Assembly (NCBI GenBank): GCA_018398815.1
Contig: JAFLJL010013948.1
Coordinates: forward strand, 101,636 to 165,635
Source: Conus ventricosus
Taxonomy: Eukaryota; Mollusca; Gastropoda; Neogastropoda; Conidae
Direction of reading: 5' to 3'
DNA: 64,000 bases
The translations under genes and the position numbers were made by a program. Numbering within the stretch: the first letter of the stretch is position 1; every line of letters starts with the position of its first letter. This document shows, one piece after another, positions 45,201-57,205 of the stretch. A model generated the notes under the pieces. It had not been told where the DNA came from. It was given only the letters and a program-made list of their open reading frames with translations, and did no database searches.

Positions 45201-46000
45201 ATCAATTTGATCGTACCCTACAGAAAGGAGTATTCCATTGAAGATAAGATCTTGGGTGTATGCCGAAAGTTAGTCTAACCCTCTCTCAGCGTGGTTCGCG
45301 GACTATGATGCAGCCTTGGAAACAAGAACACACCACATGGAAACATTTGTCGTCTGAACCTTTATGTTTAAAACTGCTCCTCTTTGAAAACGCAACTCTC
45401 CGAGTAGCGGAATGTAAGCCTTGCCTACAATCGGTGCATAACTTAGCCCTGTTTTTAATCTAATCTCTAAGACTTCGCCCGTCTGACCAACCAGACCTCT
45501 TCATTTTAGCTTCTTCAGCGGCCCCATCAAACTGTGTAAGCAGTCTTCTGCCCAACCCGGTGTTAAGTCATTATGAAAAGGGATAGTCATGCTGTTTAGT
45601 TGAGACCCAGACTTCTAGATTTTCTTCATTTGATTGTTATATATTCGATTAAAACATCTAACATTACTTTAACTGGGCGGTCTATGTTAGTTTACTTGGA
45701 ACTTGAGAAATTTGCATTGTACAACGCTTGCCCCACGTTTTCATGGATTATAACTTCAAAATCAATATCATTCAGTGCACTTGGACAAACGCTCTTTCTC
45801 GAGCCTTCTTCAAACAATTCCATCTGGGCCTTCATAGTAATCTTAGCCATGCTGTCTTCTTTCTAAGCCAACATATTTATTTAAAGAGAAAAAAATACAA
45901 CGTCTTAATCAGAATCATATCAACCGGTCTTTTTGAGTGCTTGGCCTACATAAACTAAATATGGGGGGTGACACTCTTTGGCGTTGTAAATGTGAGCTGT
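42300..46000 (-). pseudogene. Protein-primed family B DNA polymerase, frame-broken
   Basis: Runs on the minus strand from about 46.0 kb (N-terminus, uncertain) to about 42.3 kb. Landmarks in order: Cys/His cluster with CWIC and GAAHNNCDL (44,380-44,520); LDPAHYISAPGMSWDAFLK (43,785-43,860); LDANN at 43,612-43,626, the polymerase motif A region; KLDKPVFIGFTVLELS (about 42,920-42,970); and EFVGLRSK followed by IKKAKENI near the C-terminus (about 42,580-42,680). I could not find an intact DTDS box. The enzyme replicates linear viral or Polinton DNA by protein priming. At least eight frame changes are needed, so it cannot be functional as read. Confidence 0.8.
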
Positions 46001-46700
46001 TTTAGAACAGAGTTTTTAATTGTATCGTTTACTTTTTTTAAGCATTCCTTTTTATCTGCTCGGGTCTGGCTGTTATGAGAAAAACAGTTTCCCTCGCCTT
46101 TGTTTGACGATCAAACTTTTTCTTTTGTAACCTCAAATCGGCCTGTAAACGATTAAATCTTCATCCGTGATGTTTGAGTCAACTAGTGCATTATTATTGC
46201 AGTTTGAAGGAACTAAGTTAGGCTGTTATTAGTTGAACGCATAGCTGTGGCTTTTGGAGTTAGTTTTAATTTTTTGCCAGCAGCACATACAGCTCATGAA
46301 CACAGGCCAAGCGCTAAAGACAACCCCTAGCGGTAAAGCGCGGGCGCACCTACGCACTGTTGCTAAAGACCAACACTTTTCCCCTGCTGAATAGTGCAAT
46401 AAAGTTGATGTACCAGTATTAACATATGGTAGCCATGCATTAAAGGCAGCAGAATACCTTCGATTGGTTTTGCTGTCTTTTGAAAGGTCTTGCTCTAGTT
46501 TTTGTGTTGCATATGCGTAAGAGTTGTTAATCTGAAGGTTTTGTATGTTAGGGTTTCTACTAACCCTTCTCTGGCGATCTGGTGCTGTGGCACATTTGAT
46601 AAACTTGAACAACCATGCTTTTTAATAAAATAAAAATATTTATATTGTATATCTTTTAATCTGTTCTCTCTTGAATATTCAGCTGCGCATCAAATATTAA
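46001..46700 (-). other. Unassigned viral-element frame
   Basis: A 127-codon minus-strand frame at 46,229-46,612 lies between the polymerase and the capsid gene (residues include NNSYAYATQKLEQDLSKDSK). By position it could be a small structural or maturation protein; I do not recognise it. Confidence 0.35.
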
Positions 46701-46749
46701 AAACAAATGTACAATAAGCGGTTTATCCGGCTTTCTTCTTCTTTTATCA

Positions 46750-47950
46750 ATTTGAATGTTTATTACGTCTCTCACAGTTCTCCCGCTTCCCATGCAACAT
46801 GATTATCCTCTGTTGACCTTAAGTTCAATCCCTAAACCGTATTTCGTTGTTAAATAGTCCCATCAAGCCTAACATTGTAGAAGAGTCAATCTTTAACACA
46901 AGGTCAACTGTTGGTTTTCTACACCCTCCCGCCTCCAAACCAGCTTTCTTATTTCATCAAAATGCTATAAGGTTAAGCCCGCTAGCGTAGATTTGGTTAG
47001 GACTACCCTCAATCAACATTGTACATTCGTTTATTTAAAGGATTAATAAACTGTTCACCTCTCTTTGAACGGATCTTCATCTTCACACAGCAATAAAATC
47101 CTTTAAGCGATCTTGCCGCGGCACTAAAACTTAAAATTCCATATAGTGGTCTGCCTTTGTGGGCTTCTGGGATAGTGTTGTAATGAATCAACGCGGTTCG
47201 TAATATATTGCAATTTTGACTGGGGATTTTAATGTTGCTCAATCAGCCTTGCTAAAATTAGGTTGCTACAACGTCAAGACTCCTAACGAGATGTCAAAAT
47301 GCTGTACTTTGCTTCGGAGTCTGATGATTGATAACGGGTTATTGTATGCATTAAAGTTAGTTCTATGACAAATCTGTCCTTTTAATGCTCCGTTGAAAGT
47401 ACGGTGCATGCGCTTTTAACAACTCAAACTCTAAGGGATGGAAAGCGATTTCCATACGCAAAATTTAACAGCCGCATACTTTTTGCCGCTTTAAAAATCT
47501 GCGGCGCCTTTTCTGTGTTTTAGTGCTTCCTTCATTTTCGATTCCTTTGAAACGCAGATCACCCTTTCATTCCGGTTAGTCCATAAGTTCATAGATAGGT
47601 TAAAAAATTTGTCTGCATTGTGTAAAGGAAAAGATGTCTGGCCCCTCAAGTTTTATAGAAATTTTCGTTAACGATTGCCCGCCCCAGATTTCTGTACAAC
47701 TGTCCTGTTTAGGTCTGTTGTTGAAGCGAGTTCTATTTTGATAAGTAAGACGCGCAGAGCCTGGCACAATCACTTCATCCGCTCCTAGGTCTGGAAATTA
47801 ACACAAGAATTTGATCTGCATCGAATAGTAGATGGATTATTTGAAACAGTAATATTCCGCTTATATCCCTTCACATGCCAAAGGTCTCTTTCAGTCTTCT
47901 ATGCGGGTCAAGAATTGAACCATATGTTTTGCGACATTTTTATAAAACAA
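46750..47950 (-). pseudogene. Hexon-like major capsid protein, frame-broken
   Basis: The clearest frame is 47,009-47,242, with ARSLKGFYCC and GEQFINPLNKR, matching the C-terminal jelly-roll region of Polinton/adintovirus hexon-type capsid proteins. Upstream on the same strand, interrupted frames continue the resemblance to about 47.9 kb. Double jelly-roll capsids build the icosahedral shell. Its position next to the polymerase supports the call. Multiple frameshifts; assignment rests on partial motif similarity and gene context. Confidence 0.6.
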
Positions 47951-47999
47951 AATAAAAAAAGTTAATTATATAAAACCTGGCAGGCATTGAAAATGAAGA

Positions 48000-50900
48000 T
48001 TATGATGTTCCTGATCCTGAGACGACATGAGTGAAATGACTCCTTTGACACAGCATCGCACGGGGCTCCTCTTTGTCGGCGTGAATTAACAGAAAGTAAG
48101 GTCAGAACAATTTATACCAAAAGTTTAGGCCAGAACCTCCCGAATTTATAGACCCTAATGATTTTGAAGTAAAAGATGACCATTTGTTTGTGAGGAGCTA
48201 CCAAGGACAACTTGTTCAGCTTAATCTAAACCAGACTCATCAAAGTTTTTAAAAAAGAGTACAATTAGACAAAGGCTCAGTGTAAGCGAACAAAATCGCC
48301 TTGGCATTACTAAACCAAAAATTTAAAAGGGGAGGCTGTTTCTAAATTTCCCAAAAAAAACACTAAAAGAACCCCCAACAGATAACCAAATCAAAACATG
48401 GAATTTAAAAAGAATTAAATCAATGGGCCCAGACGAATTAAAAAAATGCAATAAAAAGGCAGAAACCAGTTTTTCAGAAGAAAAGAAAAATTTAAAAGAC
48501 TATACAGGGCTCACCGTCCCCAAAGCGAAAAATAGGGCCCTTGATCATGCTTTGAGAAATAGAGGCGAATTAACAAAAAAATTTAGCAAAACGGGTGAAC
48601 TAGATGGGGCATAAAAAAAGGGGGAAAAAAAAAACCCCCTTTTTTTGGAGGCGATGATGCCAATTGGGGCATGATTTAAAAAAAGAATAACCCCAAAGGG
48701 ACTAAAAGATCTTGAACAAGAGAGATCAGCAAGACTAAAGTGTTTTACTAACCGAGAAAAATTTCCCGAACTCATGTGGGGCAGAATAAGAAAAAATACC
48801 CAAAAAAATTTTATTTTGAAGACAAAAACACTAGCAGAAAGAATGAACATTTTTAAAGAGAGCGGGGAGCCCACTTTAGAAAGCGTTAAAACACCCTTTT
48901 GGTTTTGGGTTAATTTACACTGGTTTTGGGCTTTTACAGGCGGCGGTGGTAAAAGGGTCCAGTGCCCCCAACCCCCAAACCGCCTCCATCACCCCGAAAA
49001 ATCAGGGGGAAAAAAAACAGCTTGACCATCTTGCGATTTTTATTAAAAAAAATTTAGCTGGTAAAGCTATAAAACGCTTTGCCGGGAAATATTAGGGAGT
49101 TTTTTTTGCTGGTTTTTTGCCCTACTGCAACCCAAAGTATTTGGGTTTTTGGGCCGGGGGGCCGGGGGGGGGGGACATTAGTTCTTTTAAATTTGGGGGT
49201 TTAATATTTATTTAAGATAAAAAAACCGAGAAATTTTCCTAGGGCCAGTTAATCAAAACCCAAGGGGTGTCTTTTCTTTTTCATGGCCCTTCGCGAAAAA
49301 GAGCCCGGGGGTCTTCAAGGGCCTTTTGGGGTTTTTTGGGCCACGGGGATTGGATGACTTATTTTTTGGGGGGGGGTGGACTTTTTGTTTACTGCTTGCA
49401 AAAATTACTGGCTCAAAAATTTATTTCTTTTTTTCCCGCTTTCTGTTCATTCCCTGCCAAAAAGGTTTTCATTATTGTATTTATTATTTTTCCTATCGGG
49501 GAGCCTGGGGGTCGGGGAAGGCAGCATGTTTTAAACCCAGTGCCAACAGCAAAGTTATTTTCGTTCTTGGTATTTTTAAAACATTTGGTCCCTTTTTTTT
49601 ACTTAAAGGTAATTCAACTGTAGAATTAATGGGGCCTCCTAAATTTTGCCAGTACTTTTTTTTTGGGGCATCAAAGCCAGAGAAGGATCGGAAATGCTCG
49701 ATCCCCGTTTGTGCTTGCGAACCTAGCAAACACCAGACTTTGTACGATAGAGCCCCGTTTATTCGTTCTTTTCGGCTTTAGTTTGGCCCTTAGAAGTGTC
49801 TAAGATAAATGTTGCCTTTCTGGGTTTTTGCTCTTTCTCTATAGACCCCCGGGGGAACGCCCGTGCCCCGAAAAAAAGATGTGTTTGGAGGATTCCAGTC
49901 ATAGTTATTCTTTTTGTGCACGCCCCAATAATAAGGGGGCCTAAGCCATGATTGCGGTCCAATTTTTTGTTAAACTGCTTAACATTAATTTTGAATTCGT
50001 TACAGACCCTTTCAAAACCCTTTCAGTCTATTCGTTGCAAAGGGGTTAAAGGGTTTGTCATTGGAAGGGGCTTGCAGTCACCCCAATACTCGAAGGTAAA
50101 AAAAAAATGAAATCTATACACTGCCCCTCCCCAAAAGGGACGGGATGACTCAAATGATCACATACGATGCTCCACACCCATTGATCCAAAAAACACACAA
50201 AGTTTAACTTTTTTCTGAAAAACGCTCGGTGACTAAACCACACTTTTGCGATGTATCTTTTTTAAATAGGAGGTTAAGTTTTTTTGGAATGGAGTAAACC
50301 TTTACTTAAAAGGGCGTCAGACTGAGTCACAGAAATTCAAGAGAAAGGGTGTTTATTTTTAAAGATTGTATGCGCCCAACAAATATTTTGATTTTTTAAA
50401 TTTTGAATGCGCTCATGTTTATTTCGTTTAAAAAAATGTTGTAACAAAAAAACAACCAAGACCCGTCCTCGTTTTTAAACATGCATGAAAACGGTGCGGA
50501 ACCAGAATGGTTGCATTTCAGAAATATTTTCAAAGTCGTATTTAAAATATAAGGAACCAAGAAAAATAATAAGGTTCTAAAAGTTGACAAAACGGGGGCC
50601 AAATTTAGCCCTTAAAAAATACCGATGTTATTACGGGTTTTTGCTCACTAAAAGAAACAAAGATAACTTCCATTACCTCAAACTTAACAAACAAATCTAA
50701 AAAAAAATGTTAACATTCAACCTGAAGAAGAAGGAGGGTTCTATTTTGATAAAGGCTAGCTAAAAAGTTGGCTTTGCACACAAAAAGATTTAGAGTTACC
50801 CCAACCAAAAAATTAGAGGGAAAAAACCGCTCGATCTTGCATTACATTCATTACTCTATTTTCATTTAATGACTAAAGCACGAGAAAAAAAATATTAAAC

Positions 50901-51400
50901 CCCACGTTTAAGAGCCTTTTCCCTCGGAAACTGCTATTGCGATTTTGGAAATTATACAATCCCTAATTTACAGTTTAAAAGATTATTTGTGGGGGGGGTC
51001 GGCCCTTAAAAAAAAAAGAACAAAAACAAAACGGGGGGAAAGTTGAAAAAGTGATAACCTGGGAAAATTTTTTGGAAATAAAAATAATAAAAATGACTAA
51101 AAAAGTCCCCGTGGCCAGGAAACCAGGATTACATTAGCGCCTTAGGTTATAACTTTGAATTTAAAAACCTTGCAGACGTTACAGACTTTGAACAGAATGG
51201 TGAAATAGCACTTTGTATTTTTTGAGTGCCCAAAAATGGGGATTTAAAACGCAAAGAGGTTTGGCGACAGCAAAAATTTTTCCAAAAAAGAAAAACTGCG
51301 GGAAAACTAGAACAAATAAGTTGGGCCCTTGAAAAAAAAAGTTCGAAAACCTGAAACCTTCCAAAAAAAGGGGGCAAAACTTTTTTGGGAAAAACCATTA
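48000..51400. other. Unassigned right part of viral element, low-quality consensus
   Basis: Plus-strand frames at 48,423-48,614 (Lys-rich) and 48,774-49,025 have a viral-protein look but no domain I can name. From 48,300 on, runs such as CCCCAAAAAA and GGGGGGTTTT are over-abundant, as in an unpolished contig end next to a gap. No packaging ATPase or protease could be identified. Confidence 0.4.
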
Positions 51401-51500
51401 NNNNNNNNNNNNNNNNNNNNNNNNNNNNNNNNNNNNNNNNNNNNNNNNNNNNNNNNNNNNNNNNNNNNNNNNNNNNNNNNNNNNNNNNNNNNNNNNNNNN
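51401..51500. other. Assembly gap (100 N)
   Basis: Exactly 100 N, the usual placeholder for a scaffold join of unknown size. Continuity of features across it is not assured. Confidence 0.99.
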
Positions 51501-52097
51501 CACAGCAATCTTTTAAATGTCCATCATTTTCTCTTAAAACATACAACGTAATATGCATGAAATAAAGTGGTTTGATTTTTCTTTCTGCCTTTTTTTTTTC
51601 TTTTCAGAGAACATCATAAAGCCATATAAATTGAGCAAAAAGTAACAAAGCTTTTCTTTTTACAATAAACAACTTGTTTGCTCTCATTCACACAATTAAT
51701 ACTGAAATTTAAGAAAGTCTCTGGACTAGAAAGACAAAACATTTTTGTTTTATTAGAGGAAACAAAATGACTTTACACACTTTATATATAACAACACATT
51801 CATTTCCTGCACATCTTATACTTGTGATAGTGTTCAGTCGAGTGAAAGTCACATGAAACTTGTCCATGAATTCGATTGAATTGAACACAATGAATTTTGA
51901 CAACTAAAGGAAAATAAAACGGAGGTCTTGGCGTGTTTGTCCACACTGTTTCTTAATTGTATCATGGTATACACACTTAACTGCCGTTCAAAACTTAGCT
52001 TATATGATGTGTCTGTGTCTGTGATTCAGCAGTCAAACTGGCAAGAGGTGACGAGTAACAGTGTCGCATTCGGGTCTTGAATTTTCTTGCAAATCGA
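51501..52097 (-). mobile_element. Probable 3' part of the interrupted hAT element
   Basis: If the 5.1-kb transposon at 52,098 is removed, the minus-strand hAT reading continues from ...AIVDDF into this segment and stops at a TGA about 20 codons on. This suggests that the segment holds the end of the transposase and its 3' untranslated region. No matching CAGTG terminus is seen before the gap. Confidence 0.5.
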
Positions 52098-52130
52098 GGG
52101 CTGACTGCTAGAAGTCAGTAACTCGATTTT
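52098..52130 (+). repeat. Left terminal inverted repeat
   Basis: GGGCTGACTGCTAGAA, then a less conserved 17 bp with GTAACT. Confidence 0.85.
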
Positions 52131-52894
52131 TTCGATTTTGAGATTTATACTCTTCTGATAGATTTGGACTCTCTCTTTCCGATGGCGATGTCAGATTTTC
52201 GTTTCTAGTAAAATTGATTGAATTATTAATTAAAAACTAAATCAATTATCTTTTATCCCTGGTTTTTTTGGGACAGCAAAAAGTACTTAAGTAAAGTTCC
52301 AGACTTATAGCTCGCTTTGTTCTACAGGGCACCACACAAGTGTGGGAGCTAAATGTATGTATCTTGCTATCATGACTTATAGCAGTGACAGCAAAGCACT
52401 CATTTGCCTGGCAGAGTAATGCTAGAACTCGGATTCTCAACTTACTGAGTTATAGCAAACAATTTTTTCTTTTAGAATCATCTCTTCCCACTGGCCAAAA
52501 CATAGCAGGTGCAAGATACCGACTTGTAGCAGTAGCGTCGGGGTCTGCTAGTGTAAACTTGGTGTTGAGATATGTGCATCTGGCACTTGTCCGGTTGGTA
52601 CTATCAATTAAACACATCGGGCAGTAGGCAGCATTTCCAGCGTGGGAATGGCTCCTTAATTTGGTTACCACGACTAGGGACGATTTCCTGGACACAGCAG
52701 TTTTCTTCCCATTTTGCCATTTTCATTTGAAGAAGCAACACATTTTCTCAGTCGGATTTTCCAGCCTTTGTTCTTCCCATTTTGCCATTTTCAATTGAAG
52801 AAGCAACACACTTTCCCAGTTGGATTTTCCAGCCATTTTTCATCGCATTCTCTCAAAAGGTAATGATTTTTATTTTTCTGTCACTGTCTCTGTC

Positions 52895-53338
<444 letters not shown>

Positions 53339-53403
53339 TTTATTATTTAAGTAATATCATCATGAGCTGATGCAACTGTTTTGTTGTTTACAGCCGCGGT
53401 GTA

Positions 53404-53990
53404 ATGATGGCAGAAGGAGCTGAATATCACCGGGACGAGGCAGTGCCCCCCAGTGGGGACGAGGATGAGGAGGACGAGCCATTATCTGCTCTCAGACGTA
53501 AATATAGGACTGATTGTTCAAGTGATGATGAGCCGCTTTTTAAATAAAGCGAAACAATCAGCTGACAATGCACTTGATGCAGCAAAACGTGCGAGCTTTG
53601 AAGAGGCTAAAAAGCGTCAAAAAGAGACATTGGCCCCCCAAACCTCACTTGACAACATCCTTGATCAAATGGATACGTTCGCGTTCCGATCAAAGCTGAT
53701 GGCAATTGCTTTTTTGAAGCTGCAGTGACACACATCGAAGGCGTGACAGCCAGTGAACTACGGGCCAAAGCTGTGTGATCTTCTCCTGACAGAGAGGGCA
53801 GCTGTTCATGCCATTTCTGGGGGCTGAGGCGCGTGACATGGACACCAATGCTTACATCGATGCCATCGAGGACCTCCGGACTAAAGGGCAGATGGTCCAC
53901 AAGCATTGCTGATCTCTTGCCACTGGTCCTGGCAGAATGGACCAAAAGGCATGTGGAGATCTTCACAAGCGGGGGTCCAAACTCAATGTG
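53404..53990 (+). CDS. OTU-like cysteine protease domain (frame-broken)
   Basis: A possible 3' splice site (TTGTTTACAG, ending 53,392) precedes ATGATGGCAGAAGG at 53,404. The first 47 codons are acidic (SGDEDEEDEPLSALRRK). After a frame change, a helical stretch (KQSADNALDAAKRASFEEAK) leads to KADGNCFFEAAVT at about 53,692-53,730. D-G-N-C is the catalytic Asp/Cys loop of OTU deubiquitinases. Downstream residues (DTNAYIDAIEDLRTKGQ; AEWTKRHVEIF) fit the rest of the fold, but the catalytic His is not certain. OTU domains cleave ubiquitin conjugates; their role in transposons is unknown. Whether this is one protein with the nuclease below or a separate gene is unclear. Confidence 0.6.
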
Positions 53991-53999
53991 GAGCCAATA

Positions 54000-55998
54000 A
54001 ACGCAGGAGAATTGACAAATCCAAATATCATCTTGCCTGTTTCAATGCGACCCTCAACACTACGATGCCTGCATGTTCATTCCGCAGCCCACAGAGCAGT
54101 CCAGCTATGACTCAAACGGTGTGGACACAGAATGACACCTTCCATGACACTTCAGCAAGCCATGCATCTCCAGGGTCTCCTCAGCAGCATTCCACCCCAA
54201 GAAAGCAGGGCCTCTACAACACCCCACCAAAAAAGAAACTGTCAAGGAAACGTTCTGCCAACCCACAAACGTGGAAAAAGAACGTTTAGAAAGGCTCTGA
54301 AGCTGCAAGGTAAAGAACATGTAGCTCAGACAGGAAAAACCATTCAGCAAAAGGAAATACGCTCTGCTGACTGCACCAAATGCAGGTCTGATTGTAAAAA
54401 AAAAGGGAAATGATGATCGCCAGGCAATTTTCGACATTTTCTATGCCTTGCCATCCTATGATAGACAAAAGCAGTTTGTATGCTCAAATATCACTGAACA
54501 AGAGAGCAAGACCATACTCGGCAAGGACAAGTGTCCATTACCCAAAAAACGCATCGAAACCAGATCCTATCACTTCACCATCAATGGCAGCAGGGTCAGG
54601 GTGTGCAAGAAGTTTTTTCTTGCGACCCTGGATGTTGGAGAGGGCTATGTCAACCATGCCATGGCCAACAGCGACATGGGCACCTTTACAGTAGGTGATG
54701 GACGGGGAAAACACCCAGCTCACAACAGGACACAGACAGCTGCGGTGGAAGACGTACGAGAGCACATCCGATCCTTCCCTGTGTTGAGAGTCACTAACCC
54801 AAAAAGGACACCAAGAGACAGTACCTTGACCCTGCTCTCAACCGTCACCAAGATTACCATCTGTACAAGGAGAAATGCCAGGCTGAGGGAAACACTCCAT
54901 GTCTTGTAAATACAGAGATGCATTCAATTCGGATTTCAACTTATCCTTCCACAAACCAAAGAAGTCAGTGCCTAGTGTGTGTGAACTATGCGGCAAAACT
55001 CAAAGAAGGCGTAACAGGAGATGAGGAAAAGGAATACCAGAGGCACACCCAGATGAAACTAAGAGCAAGAGAGGAGAAGGCAAAAGACAAGGAGCTGGCC
55101 AAACAAGATTCGTCAATCCATGTTGTTACTCTTGACCTTCAGGCTGTTCTACCAACCCATGCGGCCTTGTTAGTCAATTGTACTACAAGCGCAAGCTCTC
55201 TGCGTACAATTTTACGGTGTATTCTCTGGCAGATGGAAAGGCAACCTGCTATGTTTGGGATGAGACAAATGGAAAGAGGGGCTCAGTGGAAATTGCCTCT
55301 TGCCTTCTTCTCTCTTCCAGTCACTTCCAGCGACAGTGAAAGAGGTTGTGCTCTATTCAGACTGCTGTGGAGGACAAAATCCCAATCAGTACTTAGCAGT
55401 AGCCATCCTGTACGCCCTCGAGCAAGTTCACAACATCACTTCAGTCACCCACAAGTACCTGGAGACCGCCATACGCAGATGGAATGTGATTCTATGCACT
55501 CAGCAATTGCATTCGCACAAAAAGCAAGCCCTGTTTACACTCCCAGTGGCTGGGACATTATTTTCCGCATGGCGAAGCGGCACAACCCCTACACTGTCGT
55601 CCCCATTCGGTTCGGTCAGATCCTTGACTTCAAGCACCTGGGATCACAGGTCATCCGCAACACCAAGGTGGACAGGCACAACAAGCGAGTGAGCTGGCTG
55701 AAGATGAAGGTGATCCACTTCAGCAAAGGCCAAGACACCATGTACTTCAAGTACGACTTTGATGACAGTGATTACCACCAGCTCTGTCTCTCAACACCCT
55801 CGCAAGGAGGAGGCAGCCATCTCTGGGGCAGATCATCAAGCCTCGTTACCAGGGCAATCTGCCCATTTCAGAGGCCAAGAAGCGAGACCTGCTTCCCCTG
55901 TGTCGCTCAGGTGTGATTCCAGAGGAGCACCGCCCCTTCTACAACAACCTGCCGACCTTGGCCAACCAGGTGGACCGTCTGGAGAGCTGGATGTGAAA
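54000..55998 (+). CDS. Presumed RNase H-like transposase (frame-broken)
   Basis: Follows the OTU region on the same strand. A basic linker with CTKCRSDC (about 54,375-54,400) leads to an open frame (54,448-54,909) with SYHFTINGSRVRVCKKFFLA and DVREHIRSFPVLRV. Next comes a Cys pair (CELCGK, about 54,985), then VVLYSDCCGGQNPNQYL (55,345-55,395) and HTQMECDSMHSAIAFAQKA (about 55,475-55,530). The D-C-GGQN and H-x5-D-x-H pattern looks like the metal-binding core of a DDE/RNase H-fold recombinase. The reading ends near 55,996 after SGVIPEEHRPFYNNL. At least three frame changes. Similar uncharacterised proteins are common in invertebrate genomes; the family name is not known to me. Confidence 0.6.
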
Positions 55999-56104
55999 GA
56001 CTGTGACAATGGGGAGGAGACAGACTAGAATTTGCTGCAAATCTGTTTGGGGAGGGTGATGGGGAGGGGGTTGTGTGTGTTAGCAGTCGTTACTGTTTAA
56101 CTGC

Positions 56105-56293
56105 AGAGAACAATGATTATCACAAACATTGTGCTGTGCTAAAAACTGATTTAGAGAACAATGATTATCACAAACAGTGTGCTGTGCTAGAACTCATTTA
56201 GAGAACAATGATTATCACAAACAGTGTGCTGTGCTAGAACTCATTTAGAGAACAATGATTATCACAAACAGTGTGTTGTGCTAGAACTGATTT
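56105..56293. repeat. 47-bp tandem repeat, 4 units
   Basis: Four units beginning AGAGAACAATGATTATCACA at 56,105, 56,153, 56,200 and 56,247. Each contains GCTGTGCTAGAACT, echoing the CTGCTAGAA of the element's termini. Confidence 0.95.
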
Positions 56294-56299
56294 AGATTA

Positions 56300-57172
56300 T
56301 TCATGAAAGGAAAGCTTGAAACTGTACATGTTCTGAATTGTGGAGATGGCATTTGTGAGATCGGAGTGGCATGTGGATTTCACTGTTGGAATAACTATAA
56401 TCTTGGATGGCTATGTCTCAACAAAATATTCTTCGTCAGCGGCGAAAAAAACAGAGAAGAACAGTTGGGATGTACAGTTTTTATGTCTTTTTTAGTATTT
56501 GTACATAGTTTTATTTGCAATGTTTGATTGATCAATGTTTCTCCTCATGGGAAAGGGACACTTACTTTGTTTTCCATGTCTTGCTGTCTATCAAGTTGAA
56601 GGAATATTTTTAACTAAAAAGACTTAAGTGCAAATGCATAGTTTTATCTCTAGAAACACACTCCATTTATCTCAGAAGGAAGCTTAATAAAACTTCTTAA
56701 TTCGAGTTGAGGATTTTTGTCAGTATGTTGAAAGTGACCCATGCCATAAGAGAACCTGCTAGAGGTAATTTATTTGGGATAAAGACTGAAAAGCTCCCAG
56801 GATTAGTCAGCAATAGGGGGGAATAGTGCGTGCTAGAATTCAGCAATCCAAGTTGAGTACTTCTAGCAGCCACAGTGCAACCCCCCCTGTACCACTTACG
56901 GGTGGGCTACATCTCAGTAACAGTTGTTACTAACTTCTAGCAGTACAAACATGGACAGAACAGTGGGTCAAAATGCTGCTGAAATTGCTTATTTCAGTTG
57001 GTACTACACATTACATAAAAAATGAATGTAGGCATTGTTTTATCCTTTACATATTTACATCACCTTTACACCATATGTTTACGTTGAACATAGTGAATTT
57101 GCAAAGCATTCCGCTCATAAGAAATATAAATATAGCTGCTTAAACTTTCTCTTTGTGTTTCTTCAAAGTGCA
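56300..57172. other. Transposon 3' non-coding region
   Basis: No coding signal. Contains repeated CTTCTAGCAG / CTGCTAGAGG motifs that may be subterminal transposase-binding sites. Confidence 0.55.
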
Positions 57173-57205
57173 AAATTCAAGTTACGAAGTTCTAGCAGTC
57201 AGCCC
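57173..57205 (-). repeat. Right terminal inverted repeat
   Basis: Reverse complement of the left terminus over the first 16 bases, partial beyond. Confidence 0.85.

Larger units (their letters stand above)
40600..51400. mobile_element. Endogenous Polinton/adintovirus-like element (broken)
   Basis: Three hallmark genes of this double-stranded DNA virus/transposon group occur together: a retroviral-type integrase (+), a protein-primed family B DNA polymerase (-) and a hexon-like major capsid protein (-). All are riddled with frameshifts and stops. The right part (48.0-51.4 kb) has further short frames that I cannot assign, plus homopolymer runs suggesting poor consensus. The right end falls in or beyond the N gap. 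Ends and target duplication were not found, so the limits are approximate. Confidence 0.78.

Noticed and set aside
49267..49781. Possible packaging ATPase or membrane protein frames (118 and 151 codons)
   Set aside because: No Walker motif or recognisable fold; residue content reflects homopolymer runs.
51147..51565. Frames running through the N block
   Set aside because: They exist only because N was translated as X.
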